Shown in pieces: positions 7,970-15,986 of a stretch of DNA of 64,000 bases. The notes beneath the pieces were generated by a model that did not search any database, was not told the DNA's origin, and saw only the letters and a list, made by a program, of their open reading frames with translations. Source of the DNA: Actinoplanes sp. L3-i22 (GTDB taxonomy: Bacteria > Actinomycetota > Actinomycetes > Mycobacteriales > Micromonosporaceae); NCBI RefSeq assembly GCF_019704555.1, contig NZ_AP024745.1, positions 8,812,501 to 8,876,500 on the forward strand, given 5' to 3'. Positions within the stretch are counted from its first letter, which is position 1. Every line of letters starts with the position of its first letter. Made by a program: the position numbers and the translations under genes.

Positions 7970-9915
7970 TCCCCCGACCCCAGCCCACCATGGCCCGCCG
8001 CCTCCTCCGCGGCCTGGCCGTGCTCCCCGCCGTCGCGGCGATCCTCGCCGCCAACCGCCCGATCGTGGTCTTCGCCGCGGACCGCTACCACGAGTTCCGG
8101 ATCGACCGGCCCGCCTACAAGGAGACCTACGGCCACTGGTCGATGCTGGCGGTCCCGGACCAGTTCAAGATCAACGCGATCCACGCGGCCCTGCTCAGCA
8201 CCGGCAAGGTGCTGATCGTGGCCGGCTCCGGGAACAACCGGCAGAACTTCGAGGCCGGCACCTTCAAGACCATCCTGTGGGACCCGGCCACCGACAAGTA
8301 CTCGCTGGTCCCGACGCCGACCGACATGTTCTGCGGCGGCCACACGTTCCTCGCCGACGGCAACCTGCTGGTCGCGGGAGGCACCAAGTCCTACGAGGTA
8401 CTTCCGGAGAACATCAAGTTCGCGGCCGGCGTCATGAAGATCAAGAACGAGTCGCCGGACGGCGGGCCCCGGCTGATCAAGAAGGGCACGGTCTTCCTGG
8501 CCCCGGACGGCAGGCGGTACGCGACCCGCACCGACGTGACCGTGCCGGTCGCGATGAAGATGCGGCACAACGGGCAGACCATGGTGCACGCCGGCGAGGT
8601 CGAGGTGTGGGCCGACGCGCTGATCGCCGGGGACTCGCAGGTGATCGAGCAGCCGGCGCAGTACCGGATCGAGGGACTGACCGGGCCGGCCGCGCGCAAC
8701 CTCTACGGCGTCGCCGACAAGATCAGCCGGGACAAGCAGGAGTACGGCGGGGACAACACCTCGTACGAGTTCGACCCCAAGACCGAGCAGTACGTCCGGA
8801 CCGGCAACCTCACCGACCACCGCTGGTACCCGACGCTGGCCCCGCTCCCCGGCGGCAACGTCATCGCCGTGTCCGGTCTCGATCAGTTCGGCCGGATGCT
8901 GCCCGGCCGTAACGAGGTCTACTACGCCAAGGACAAGCGCTGGGTCGCCGCACCGAAGCTGACCCGGGTCTTCCCCACCTACCCGGCCCTGTTCGTCGCC
9001 CGCGACGAGCGGCTGTTCTTCTCCGGCTCGAACGCCGGGTACGGCTCGGCGAGCGAGGGCCGCACCCCCGGGCTGTGGAACATGCGCACCAACGACTTCC
9101 AGCCGGTGCCCGGCCTGCGCGACGCGACGATGACCGAGACCAGCGCGTCGGTGCTGCTCCCGCCGGCCCAGAAGCAGCGGGTGATGATCCTCGGCGGCGG
9201 CGCGGTCGGCGACTCCCCGGTCTCCACCGCCCGGACCGCGATCGCCGACCTGGCCGCGAAGCACCCGGTCTGGGAGCCCGGGCCGGACCTGCCGCATCCG
9301 ACGCGCTACCTGAACACCGTGGTCCTGCCCGACGACACGGTCTTCACCAGCGGCGGGTCGGCCGGCTACCGCGGCGGGCCGTACCACGGGCAGACCCGCA
9401 GCGACCTGCTCACCGCGCAGATCTACGACGTGGGCGCGAACGTCTTCCGGACCGCGGCCGCGCCGACGGTCGGCCGCGACTACCACTCGGAGGCGCTACT
9501 CCTGCCGGACGGCCGGGTGATCACCATGGGCAGCGACCCGATCTACGACCGCGACGGCAAGAACCCGGGCGTGTTCGAGCAACGCATCGAGATCTACAGC
9601 CCGCCGTACCTGTTCAAGGGCGCCCGCCCGGCGATCGTCGACGGCCCGGCCGAGGTGGCCCGCGGCGCGGTCGTCCAGTACGCCACCCCGGACGCCGCCC
9701 GGATCGAGACCGCCCGCCTGATCCGCCCGGCCGCGGTCACCCATGCGACCGATGTCGATCAGCGCTCGGTGGCGCTGCCGCTGCGCCGCACCGCGGGCGG
9801 CGTCATGGTCCAGATCCCGAAGGAGAAGGGCCTGATCCCGCCGGGCTGGTACATGCTCTTCGTCACCGACACCAAGGGCGTCCCCTCCCCCGCCCGGTGG
9901 GTCCACGTCTCTTAG
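7966..9915 (+). CDS. glxA: Radical copper oxidase of the galactose oxidase family (GlxA-like)
   Basis: A 649-residue extracytoplasmic protein anchored by an N-terminal hydrophobic segment (LAVLPAVAAILAANRPIVVFA). It has kelch-type blades and the C-terminal DUF1929 domain of galactose/glyoxal oxidases. The mononuclear copper site residues can be placed by comparison with galactose oxidase: Cys123 (DMFCGGHTF) and Tyr288 (RWYPTL) for the Tyr-Cys radical cofactor, Tyr506-His507 (RDYHSEALLLPDGRV) and His593 (VTHATDVDQR). It is translationally coupled (ATGA) to the CslA-like synthase, as in Streptomyces, where GlxA is required with CslA for tip glycan deposition. A strong hairpin follows. Confidence 0.88.
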   Translation: MIPRPQPTMARRLLRGLAVLPAVAAILAANRPIVVFAADRYHEFRIDRPAYKETYGHWSMLAVPDQFKINAIHAALLSTGKVLIVAGSGNNRQNFEAGTFKTILWDPATDKYSLVPTPTDMFCGGHTFLADGNLLVAGGTKSYEVLPENIKFAAGVMKIKNESPDGGPRLIKKGTVFLAPDGRRYATRTDVTVPVAMKMRHNGQTMVHAGEVEVWADALIAGDSQVIEQPAQYRIEGLTGPAARNLYGVADKISRDKQEYGGDNTSYEFDPKTEQYVRTGNLTDHRWYPTLAPLPGGNVIAVSGLDQFGRMLPGRNEVYYAKDKRWVAAPKLTRVFPTYPALFVARDERLFFSGSNAGYGSASEGRTPGLWNMRTNDFQPVPGLRDATMTETSASVLLPPAQKQRVMILGGGAVGDSPVSTARTAIADLAAKHPVWEPGPDLPHPTRYLNTVVLPDDTVFTSGGSAGYRGGPYHGQTRSDLLTAQIYDVGANVFRTAAAPTVGRDYHSEALLLPDGRVITMGSDPIYDRDGKNPGVFEQRIEIYSPPYLFKGARPAIVDGPAEVARGAVVQYATPDAARIETARLIRPAAVTHATDVDQRSVALPLRRTAGGVMVQIPKEKGLIPPGWYMLFVTDTKGVPSPARWVHVS

Positions 9916-9934
9916 ATCAAAATCCGCCGACGGT

Positions 9935-9960
9935 ACGGCCCGGGCCCACGCCCGGGCCGT
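9935..9960. terminator. Terminator hairpin after glxA-like gene
   Basis: Perfect 11-bp stem ACGGCCCGGGC / GCCCGGGCCGT with a CCAC loop, 20 bases after the glxA-like stop codon. Confidence 0.75.
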
Positions 9961-10099
9961 GGCCGCCCGCCACGCGCGGCCGTTTTCCCCCAGCCGCTCC
10001 CGGTTCGGGCCGGGCTGCAGGCTACCGTCTGATTATCCGGGCGGCCGCGCTTCCGACCCGCGGCGACCCGTCCGGTCCTGAGCAGCACGAGGAGACACC

Positions 10100-10297
10100 A
10101 TGACCGACGCCACCGGCGACGTTCCCACCGCCGACGCCGAAGGGGAAGCCGAGGAGCAGCCCTTCGAGAACCGTGCGACCCGGCGGGCCAAGGGCAAGTC
10201 GACCGCCAAGCACACCGGGGACACCGGGACCCACGTCCACGGCCGCTCCGGCACGACCCCGAGCCCCCGCCAGTACGGCAACCGCCGCAGCGGCTGA
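10100..10297 (+). CDS. Small hydrophilic protein, function unknown
   Basis: A 65-residue protein with AGGAG placed 5-6 bases before its ATG. The first 20 residues are acidic (EGEAEEQPFE); the rest is basic and Gly/Ser/Thr-rich, with the segment NRATRRAKGKSTAKH. It is probably disordered and nucleic-acid or ribosome associated in character, but I cannot name a function. It stands alone between two hairpins, so it is likely its own transcription unit. Confidence 0.6.
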   Translation: MTDATGDVPTADAEGEAEEQPFENRATRRAKGKSTAKHTGDTGTHVHGRSGTTPSPRQYGNRRSG

Positions 10298-10318
10298 CCG
10301 GCAAGCAGTCCAGGCCGC

Positions 10319-10342
10319 GGCCGCACCCACCCGGGTGCGGCC
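10319..10342. terminator. Terminator hairpin after the small basic protein
   Basis: Perfect 10-bp stem GGCCGCACCC / GGGTGCGGCC with a 4-base loop, 21 bases after the stop codon. The following 340 bases (10343-10685) hold no gene I can support; only a possible -10 hexamer TACGAT at 10660-10665 before the next gene stands out. Confidence 0.7.
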
Positions 10343-10685
10343 GCCGCCCGGCGTTCCACTCTCCCGCTCCAGAAACGCCAGGGTCACCGCGGCGAACAGC
10401 CACCCCGCCGCCGAGCGCGACGCCGACCGCGGCCGGCGCCGGCAGTCCCGCCGTACCCCGCGGGCCGACCAGGACGACCCGCTGCCGGTACCGACCGGGC
10501 GGGTGCCGGGCCCGCATCGTCGCGCGCTAAATTTTTCTCGCGCGGCCGACACGACGATGGAATCGCGGTCGGCGCCGAACTCCCGGCCCGCGAACCGGAC
10601 CGCACGCCGCCCCGGGCCTCCGGTACAGGCCTACTACCACGGCGGCTACGCTGTGTCACTACGATCTGAAGGAAAGTAGTTGCAG

Positions 10686-11039
10686 ATGATTGATGTGCAG
10701 GAGTTCGCCCGTCGGCTCAGCACGCTCGGCCCCGCCGTCACCACCGAGGACATCGAGGACCTGGCCGATGCCGCCGGGGTGCGCATCGACCCGGCCCGGG
10801 GCATCGACGCCGACCAGGCCCAGCGGATGCTGGATCACCACTCCTCGTCGGCGGGCGTCAGCGGGGTCGAGCTGGTCGCCACCCAGTGGCCGCCGTCGGC
10901 GGACGTGCGCTCGGTGGCTCCCCCGGTGGTGTTCTCCAGCCCGGGCGCCGTGGACAACCCGACCGGCCCGCCGGCCCGGCCGCGCCGGTCCGGCCCCGCG
11001 CACCACGGCCGCCCGGACTCGCGGCGCTCCGGCCGGTGA
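10686..11039 (+). CDS. Small protein, function unknown
   Basis: A 117-residue protein from an ATG at 10686 with GGAAAG 9 bases upstream. The N-terminal 60 residues look folded and partly helical (MIDVQEFARRLSTLGP, EDIEDLADAAGVRID, ADQAQRMLDHHSSS), whereas the C-terminus is Pro/Arg-rich and probably disordered. Codon use fits neighbouring genes. No family recognised. Confidence 0.55.
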   Translation: MIDVQEFARRLSTLGPAVTTEDIEDLADAAGVRIDPARGIDADQAQRMLDHHSSSAGVSGVELVATQWPPSADVRSVAPPVVFSSPGAVDNPTGPPARPRRSGPAHHGRPDSRRSGR

Positions 11040-11111
11040 CGGCACCGCGCGCCATGATCCGGTAGCGGCCGGGTCCGGGGGCATCGGGCGGCGCCGGGTA
11101 TGGTTCGGCCG

Positions 11112-11942
11112 GTGAATCCCGCTGACCTGCAAGGCCTTCGATCGGGAACGCTCGAGACCCGCGAGGCACACGTGCACCGCCTGCTCGATCGGGCCAGGGC
11201 GCACGAGGACGAGTCGGCGATCGCGGCGCTGCACGTACTCGTCCGCGACTATCCGGACTTCCACCGGTCGCTGTATTCGCGGGCGATGAACCAGGCGGAG
11301 GTCTTCGCCGACGCCGGCCTGGCCGAGCCGCTGCTCGCCGCGCTCGGCGACACCCGGTACAACTGCCAGGCCTGGGCCGTGATGGGCTGCGCGGCGATGG
11401 ACATCCGGGCCGCCGTGCCGCAACTGGTCACGCTGCTCGACCACCCGCAGTGGATCGTCCGGGGCGAGACGGTGACAGCGCTCGGGCAGCTCGGTGACGC
11501 CTCGGTGGTGCCCGCGCTGCGGCCGCTGCTCGGCGACCAGGCCGACTGGCTGCGCCAGCGGACCGCCGACACCCTGGCCAAGATCGGCGGGGACGCGGCG
11601 CTGGAGGCGCTCTGGCACGAGTTCGAGCACCGGCGGTTCCCCCGGATCGGCTATCTGGCCAGCACGCTCGCGCTGTTCACGCCGGAGGTGGTGCCCCGGC
11701 TGCTGGCCGCGACCGACAGCCCGGACCCGGACCAGCGGTACTGGGCCGCCGTCGCGCTCGGCTCGACCGGCGACGATCGGGCCGTCCCGGCGCTGGAGCG
11801 GCTGATGGCCGAGGACCGCGGCGTGACCGTCTTCGACGGGGAGGTGCGCACCGCGGCGAAGAAGGCCCTGCGCACGCTCCGCCGCATCCAGGCCGCCATC
11901 GCCGGCCGGGAAAAGACCGAGACCGAGACCCCGACTTCCTGA
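11112..11942 (+). CDS. HEAT-repeat (PBS lyase-like) protein
   Basis: About 276 residues of alpha-helical repeats: the segments ALGDTRYNCQAWAVMGCAAM, LLDHPQWIVRGETVTALGQL, LLGDQADWLRQRTADTLAKIG and RYWAAVALGSTGDDRAVPAL are successive HEAT-like units, a protein-protein interaction scaffold. The GTG at 11112 is preferred because TATGGT (11099-11104) ends 7 bases before it, as in a leaderless promoter; the ATG at 11100, inside that hexamer, has no ribosome-binding site. No enzymatic domain is visible. It is convergent with the diguanylate cyclase gene. Confidence 0.75.
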   Translation: MNPADLQGLRSGTLETREAHVHRLLDRARAHEDESAIAALHVLVRDYPDFHRSLYSRAMNQAEVFADAGLAEPLLAALGDTRYNCQAWAVMGCAAMDIRAAVPQLVTLLDHPQWIVRGETVTALGQLGDASVVPALRPLLGDQADWLRQRTADTLAKIGGDAALEALWHEFEHRRFPRIGYLASTLALFTPEVVPRLLAATDSPDPDQRYWAAVALGSTGDDRAVPALERLMAEDRGVTVFDGEVRTAAKKALRTLRRIQAAIAGREKTETETPTS

Positions 11943-11951
11943 CGTACGGCG

Positions 11952-13385
11952 TCAGGCGGCCAGGACCAGGCTCAGGGTGCCGACCCGCTTGGACTTCTTC
12001 GCCTCGTACATGGCCAGGTCGGCCCGGCGGATCAGGGCGTCGACGGTGTCGCCGGGGTGGGCCTCGGCGGCGCCGACGCTGATCCCGATCCGGACCTGTT
12101 CGCCGGCCGTCCGGAACGGCTCGGCGGTCATCGCGGCGATCCGGCCGGTGACCGCCTCGACCGCGTCCGGGCCCCGGCAGATCAGCACGAACTCGTCCCC
12201 GCCGAAGCGGCTGACCAGGTCGTTCTCCCGCACGCAGCCGCGCAGCCGGGCGGCGACCGCGATCAGCAGCTCGTCGCCGGCGGCGTGCCCGAGGCGGTCG
12301 TTGACCGGCTTGAACCCGTCCAGGTCGCAGAAGAGCACGGCGATCCCGGCGTCGCCCGGCCCGCCGGCGGCGCCGAGCAGGTCGCCGAGGTGGGTCAGGC
12401 AGGCGGCCCGGTTGGGCAACTCGGTGAGGCCGTCCCGGGTCGCGAGGTGGTGCAGCGCCTGCTCGGCCGCGCGGCGCTGGTCGGCGAGGCGGGCGATCCG
12501 GACCATCACCAGCGGGACCACCGCGGCCGACGAGAGGGCGATCAGCGTGCCGTCGACCGGCAGCCCGAGCATCGCCCGGCCGCCGCCGACCAGCGGGGTC
12601 AGCGCGAGCATCACGCCCAGGAACGTCATCCGGCCGCGGCTCAGGTCGTCCTGCGGCGCCTGACCGGGACTGATCACCGCCCGGACCGAGGGGTGCACGG
12701 CCGCGCAGCCGAGCGCGGCGTACGCCGCGAGGTAGACCATGTTCGTCCAGTCGGCGCGCGCCCCGGCGGAGTCCACGGCCAGCACCGACGCCACGTCCCC
12801 GACCAGGGTCAGCGCCACCCCGCCGGTGAACAACCGCACCGACCACGACCGGCCGCCGGCCATCGAGACCCGCAGCATCGCGCCGAGCGTCCCGCTGATC
12901 ATCATCACGCCGGCGAACATCGACGCCTGCCGCCCGAGCGTCTGGTGCTGCGCGGTCATCGCCGGCCACAGCAGCGCGTCCCAGAGCACCCCGCCGGCCG
13001 CGACCGCGGTGATCACCGAGTCGATGATCCCGCCGACGTCGCCACGGCCCCGCAGCCGCACCAGCGCGACCGCCGCGACCAGCAGGAACAGTCCGCCCGC
13101 GGAGTAGAAGACCTCGGCCAGGCTGCCGTCCCCGCTGGCCCGGCCACCGACCGTCGCCAGCCAGATCCAGATGACGTTGCCGATGTTGTAGAACGTCATC
13201 GCGACGAGCATCAGCCACCACGGCGCGCGGGCGCCGGCCGGGGCGCGGCGCAGCGCGTGGACGACGGCCGGCAGCACCGCGCCGAGCGTCACCGCGAGGA
13301 ACGGCCACTGCCGCAGCTCGAACGGCCACGCCAGATACGTCGCCACCAGGGCGGTGGTGACCACGGCGTAGCAACGGAGCAGCAC
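11952..13385 (-). CDS. Membrane diguanylate cyclase (GGDEF)
   Basis: A 477-residue protein with an N-terminal half of roughly eight to nine membrane segments and a C-terminal GGDEF domain. The active-site motif is intact (Gly395-Phe399 in SRFGGDEFVLICRG), and the product-inhibition I-site RxxD is present exactly five residues upstream (Arg386-Asp389, RENDLVSRF), so it should make c-di-GMP and be feedback inhibited. The linker ATRDGLTELPNRAACL is the usual start of the domain. It starts with GTG. The propeller-protein gene lies 51 bases upstream on the same strand, so the two may be cotranscribed. No EAL domain is present. Confidence 0.88.
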   Translation of the reverse strand: MLLRCYAVVTTALVATYLAWPFELRQWPFLAVTLGAVLPAVVHALRRAPAGARAPWWLMLVAMTFYNIGNVIWIWLATVGGRASGDGSLAEVFYSAGGLFLLVAAVALVRLRGRGDVGGIIDSVITAVAAGGVLWDALLWPAMTAQHQTLGRQASMFAGVMMISGTLGAMLRVSMAGGRSWSVRLFTGGVALTLVGDVASVLAVDSAGARADWTNMVYLAAYAALGCAAVHPSVRAVISPGQAPQDDLSRGRMTFLGVMLALTPLVGGGRAMLGLPVDGTLIALSSAAVVPLVMVRIARLADQRRAAEQALHHLATRDGLTELPNRAACLTHLGDLLGAAGGPGDAGIAVLFCDLDGFKPVNDRLGHAAGDELLIAVAARLRGCVRENDLVSRFGGDEFVLICRGPDAVEAVTGRIAAMTAEPFRTAGEQVRIGISVGAAEAHPGDTVDALIRRADLAMYEAKKSKRVGTLSLVLAA

Positions 13386-13436
13386 GTGCGCCCTGATCGG
13401 CCGCGACCGGCCGAACCTAAGACGTATCCGGTTCGC

Positions 13437-14639
13437 CTACCCGGGCGTCAGGACTTTTCGCAGCCCGGTCAACCCCTCGACGGCGACCTTGCCGAGCGCG
13501 GCGCCGGTCGCGGCGTCGAACCAGTGCACCCCGCCGGGCACCCCGGCGTACAGCCGGGCGCCGTCCGCGCTGAGCCCGAGCCCGCGCAGCGGCCCCGGCA
13601 CCGGCCGGCTCGCCTCGACCCCGTCGTGATCCCGGCTCAGCACCAGGATCCGGTCCCCGGCGCCGGCGAAGACCCGGCGCCCGGCCGCCAGCACCAGCGA
13701 CGCCGCCCCGCCCGGCACCGGCGCCGCCCCGACCCGGTCCACGGCGAGCGACTCCAGATCCGCGTACGCCAGCCGCCCGCTCCCGCTGTCCACCACCGCG
13801 GCCCCCGAACCGTCCACCGCGATCGCGTGCCCGTCCGCCGGCCCCTCGCCGAACGGGTGCGGCAGGTCCAGGCAGTACGCCCACCCCTCGGCCAGGTTCA
13901 GCACGTGCACGAACGCGTGCGCGTTGCCGGGCCGCCCGGAGAGCAGGTCCCGGGTGTGCCGGTGCCCGGGCTGGTGGGTGTAGAGCGTGAGCAGCAACCG
14001 TCCGTTCCCGGTCAGCACCGCCTGCCGCCCCTCGCCGCGCATCTCCTCCTCGGCCCCGGTCGGCACCGGCACCTTGTCCCGGGTGTTCAGCGGCTGCAAC
14101 CGCCCGGTCGCGAGCTCCAGCCGCCGGACCCGATAGTGGTCGGGCTGCCCGGCCGGCAGCCACTGCAGGACGAACAGGCCGGCGGCGTCGGTGCTGAACG
14201 CGTCCGGCTCGACCACCCCGGGCAGGTCGTACTCGCGGGCGGCGCCGTCGACCACGACCAGCAGCGGGGTGCGGGCGCGACCGGACGGGACCACCGCGGC
14301 CGGGGTCCGGGTCAGGGCGCAGGCGCGGCCGTCCGGCGAGACCGCCCGGGGCAGCCAGCCGGCGGCCAGGCGGGTGGTCCCGGTCGTCCCGCCGGTCCCG
14401 GTCACGACGTGCGACAACTGCTGCTCCCGTACGACGGCGAGCCGCCCCCCGTCACTGCTGAGCACCGCCGCCGGCCCGTACTCCTGCGCGCCCCGCGGCG
14501 TCAGCCGCACCAGCCCCCGGCCGGTGTCGGCGAGGAGCGGATCCGGCGTGGTCGTCGCGAGCGCCGGGGTGTCCCGGCATCCGGCCAGGGCGAGCCCGGT
14601 CGCCCCGGCGAGGGCGAGGAAGTTCCGGCGAGTCGTCAT
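13437..14639 (-). CDS. Exported beta-propeller protein with Tat/lipoprotein-like leader
   Basis: A 400-residue protein. From the ATG at 14639 the N-terminus is MTTRRNFLALAGATGLALAGC: twin arginines with F-L (Tat-like) followed by an LAGC lipobox, so it is likely a Tat-exported lipoprotein. The body has repeating short strands with DG and G-G turns (VLSSDGGRLAV, AVSPDGRACAL, VLTGNGRLLLTLY, GLSADGARLYAG) as in WD40/YVTN-type propellers. The ATG lies 8 bases from a GTGTC -10 element of an ECF-like promoter shared with the divergent sigma gene, so it probably belongs to that regulon. The ligand is unknown. Confidence 0.72.
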   Translation of the reverse strand: MTTRRNFLALAGATGLALAGCRDTPALATTTPDPLLADTGRGLVRLTPRGAQEYGPAAVLSSDGGRLAVVREQQLSHVVTGTGGTTGTTRLAAGWLPRAVSPDGRACALTRTPAAVVPSGRARTPLLVVVDGAAREYDLPGVVEPDAFSTDAAGLFVLQWLPAGQPDHYRVRRLELATGRLQPLNTRDKVPVPTGAEEEMRGEGRQAVLTGNGRLLLTLYTHQPGHRHTRDLLSGRPGNAHAFVHVLNLAEGWAYCLDLPHPFGEGPADGHAIAVDGSGAAVVDSGSGRLAYADLESLAVDRVGAAPVPGGAASLVLAAGRRVFAGAGDRILVLSRDHDGVEASRPVPGPLRGLGLSADGARLYAGVPGGVHWFDAATGAALGKVAVEGLTGLRKVLTPG

Positions 14640-14647
14640 GTCACGGT

Positions 14648-14688
14648 GACACCACTCGATGGGGAACCGGTTCCCGATCAGTGGTGTC
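14648..14688. promoter_or_regulatory. Divergent ECF-type promoter pair sharing a palindromic -35
   Basis: The palindrome GGGAACCGGTTCCC (14662-14675) supplies GGAACC on each strand. Rightward it is followed by 15 bases and GTGTC (14684-14688); leftward by 16 bases and GTGTC (14652-14648). GGAAC with a 15-17 base spacer to a GTC-type -10 is the classic ECF sigma promoter shape. Each GTGTC lies 8 bases before a start codon (GTG 14697 rightward, ATG 14639 leftward), fitting leaderless transcripts in both directions. Confidence 0.65.
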
Positions 14689-14690
14689 CT

Positions 14691-15254
14691 ATGGATGTGG
14701 TGGCAGACGAGGCGGCCGTGGTGGCCCGGGCGCGTGCGGGGGATCTGGACGCCTACGAGATCCTGGTCGGGCACTGCACCGCGCCCGCGCACCGGGCCGC
14801 CGTGCTGCTCGGGGCGGGCGCGGACGCGGACGACGTGGTCCAGGAGGCGTTCGTGAAGGCGTACCGGCAGCTCGGCCGCTATCGCGGGGACGCCGGGTTC
14901 AAGGCCTGGCTGCTCGCCATCGTCGCGAACGAGACCCGCAACCTGGTGCGGTCCCGGCGGCGGCGCGACGGCGTGCTGCAGCGGGCCGGGGTGCGGGCCG
15001 GCCCCGAGCCGTACGAGCCGGATCCGGCCGAGACCGCGGTGGCCGGGGAGCGGCGGCGGTTCCTGCTCGACCAGTTGCGGGCGCTCGACGCGCGCGACCG
15101 GGACGTGCTGGTCTGCCGCTACCTGCTGGACCTGTCCGAGGCGGAGACCGCGATGACGCTCGGGCTGCCCCGCGGCACGGTGAAGTCGCGGACCGCACGG
15201 GCGCTCGGCAAACTGCGCGACCGGATCCCGGCGGAGGGGGTGCCCGGTGCCTGA
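14691..15254 (+). CDS. ECF RNA polymerase sigma factor
   Basis: A 187-residue sigma-70 factor of the ECF group. Region 2 contains the core-binding helix and ALLGAGADADDVVQEAFVKAYRQL; region 4 is FLLDQLRALDARDRDVLVCRYLLDLSEAETAMTLGL with the recognition helix in PRGTVKSRTARALGKLRDRI. The ATG at 14691 is given, but the promoter geometry favours the in-frame GTG at 14697. The gene overlaps the downstream membrane-protein gene by 8 bases, the usual sigma/anti-sigma arrangement, and its own upstream region carries ECF-like elements, suggesting autoregulation. Confidence 0.88.
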   Translation: MDVVADEAAVVARARAGDLDAYEILVGHCTAPAHRAAVLLGAGADADDVVQEAFVKAYRQLGRYRGDAGFKAWLLAIVANETRNLVRSRRRRDGVLQRAGVRAGPEPYEPDPAETAVAGERRRFLLDQLRALDARDRDVLVCRYLLDLSEAETAMTLGLPRGTVKSRTARALGKLRDRIPAEGVPGA

Positions 15255-15969
15255 TCAGGAGTTCGACGACCTCGTCGCGGAGCTGCGCGAGCTGGGGCGG
15301 GCCATCGCCGTACCGGAAGCAATTGATCAGCGGGCCGCGGTCCGGAGTCGCCTCGCGCGCCCGGCACCGCGCCGGCATCGCGGCCGTTTTTATCTTTCCG
15401 CGATCGTCGCGGCCCTGGTCCTCGCCGTGGCGGTGATCTCGCCGGCCCGGGCCGCCGTGCTCGGCGCCATCCGCCGGATCGCCGGGATCGAGCTGCGGCA
15501 GGAGACGCCGCGCGGACCGCTGCCGGCCACGCCGAGTCCGATTCCGTCCATCCGGAGCGCGGACCTCGACCAGGCCCGGCGGGTCGCGCTCTTCCCGGTG
15601 ACGGCGCCGGCGGCGCTGGGGTCGCCCGACCGGGTGCTTCTGGCAGATTCGGACAAAAACGGCGCGCCGCGTGTGGTCTCGCTCGTCTACCGGGGCGGTA
15701 CGGTGCGTTTTGACCAGTTCGACGGGACGCTGGAGCCGGCGTTCCTGAAGACCGCTCCGAACGCGGAGTGGGTGACTCTCGGCGACAGCGCGATCTGGCT
15801 GGCCGCGCCGCACCCGGTCACGTACGTCGGCCGCGACGGCGTGACCAGGACCGAGACCGCCCGCCTCGCCGGGCCGACGCTGATCTGGGCTTCCGGGGGC
15901 GTCACCTACCGGCTGGAGGGACTGCCGACGCTCACCGAAGCCCTCGACGTCGCCCGGTCGGTGCGCTGA
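15247..15969 (+). CDS. Single-pass membrane protein, probable anti-sigma partner
   Basis: A 240-residue protein starting with GTG inside the end of the ECF sigma gene. The layout is a cytoplasmic N-terminus of about 45 residues (DDLVAELRELGRAIAVPEAIDQRAAVRSRLA), one membrane segment (YLSAIVAALVLAVAVISPARA) and an extracytoplasmic domain of about 170 residues. No HxxxCxxC zinc anti-sigma motif is visible in the N-terminus, so it is not a ZAS-type factor. Overlap with the sigma gene and topology suggest it holds the sigma factor at the membrane; that is inference. Confidence 0.68.
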   Translation: MPDQEFDDLVAELRELGRAIAVPEAIDQRAAVRSRLARPAPRRHRGRFYLSAIVAALVLAVAVISPARAAVLGAIRRIAGIELRQETPRGPLPATPSPIPSIRSADLDQARRVALFPVTAPAALGSPDRVLLADSDKNGAPRVVSLVYRGGTVRFDQFDGTLEPAFLKTAPNAEWVTLGDSAIWLAAPHPVTYVGRDGVTRTETARLAGPTLIWASGGVTYRLEGLPTLTEALDVARSVR

Positions 15970-15986
15970 CCAGCGCTGAAGGGGAT

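Noticed and set aside
7654..9486. 610-codon minus-strand open frame
   Set aside because: Antisense of the glxA-like gene; Val/Arg/Gly-rich shadow.
10022..10552. Minus-strand frame over the small protein at 10100
   Set aside because: Cys/Arg/Gly-rich, no start signals, while the plus-strand gene has a good ribosome-binding site and hairpin.
12057..14690. Upstream extension of the ECF sigma frame
   Set aside because: The frame is open for 2.6 kb antisense to the diguanylate cyclase and propeller genes; only the part from 14691 has sigma-factor sequence.
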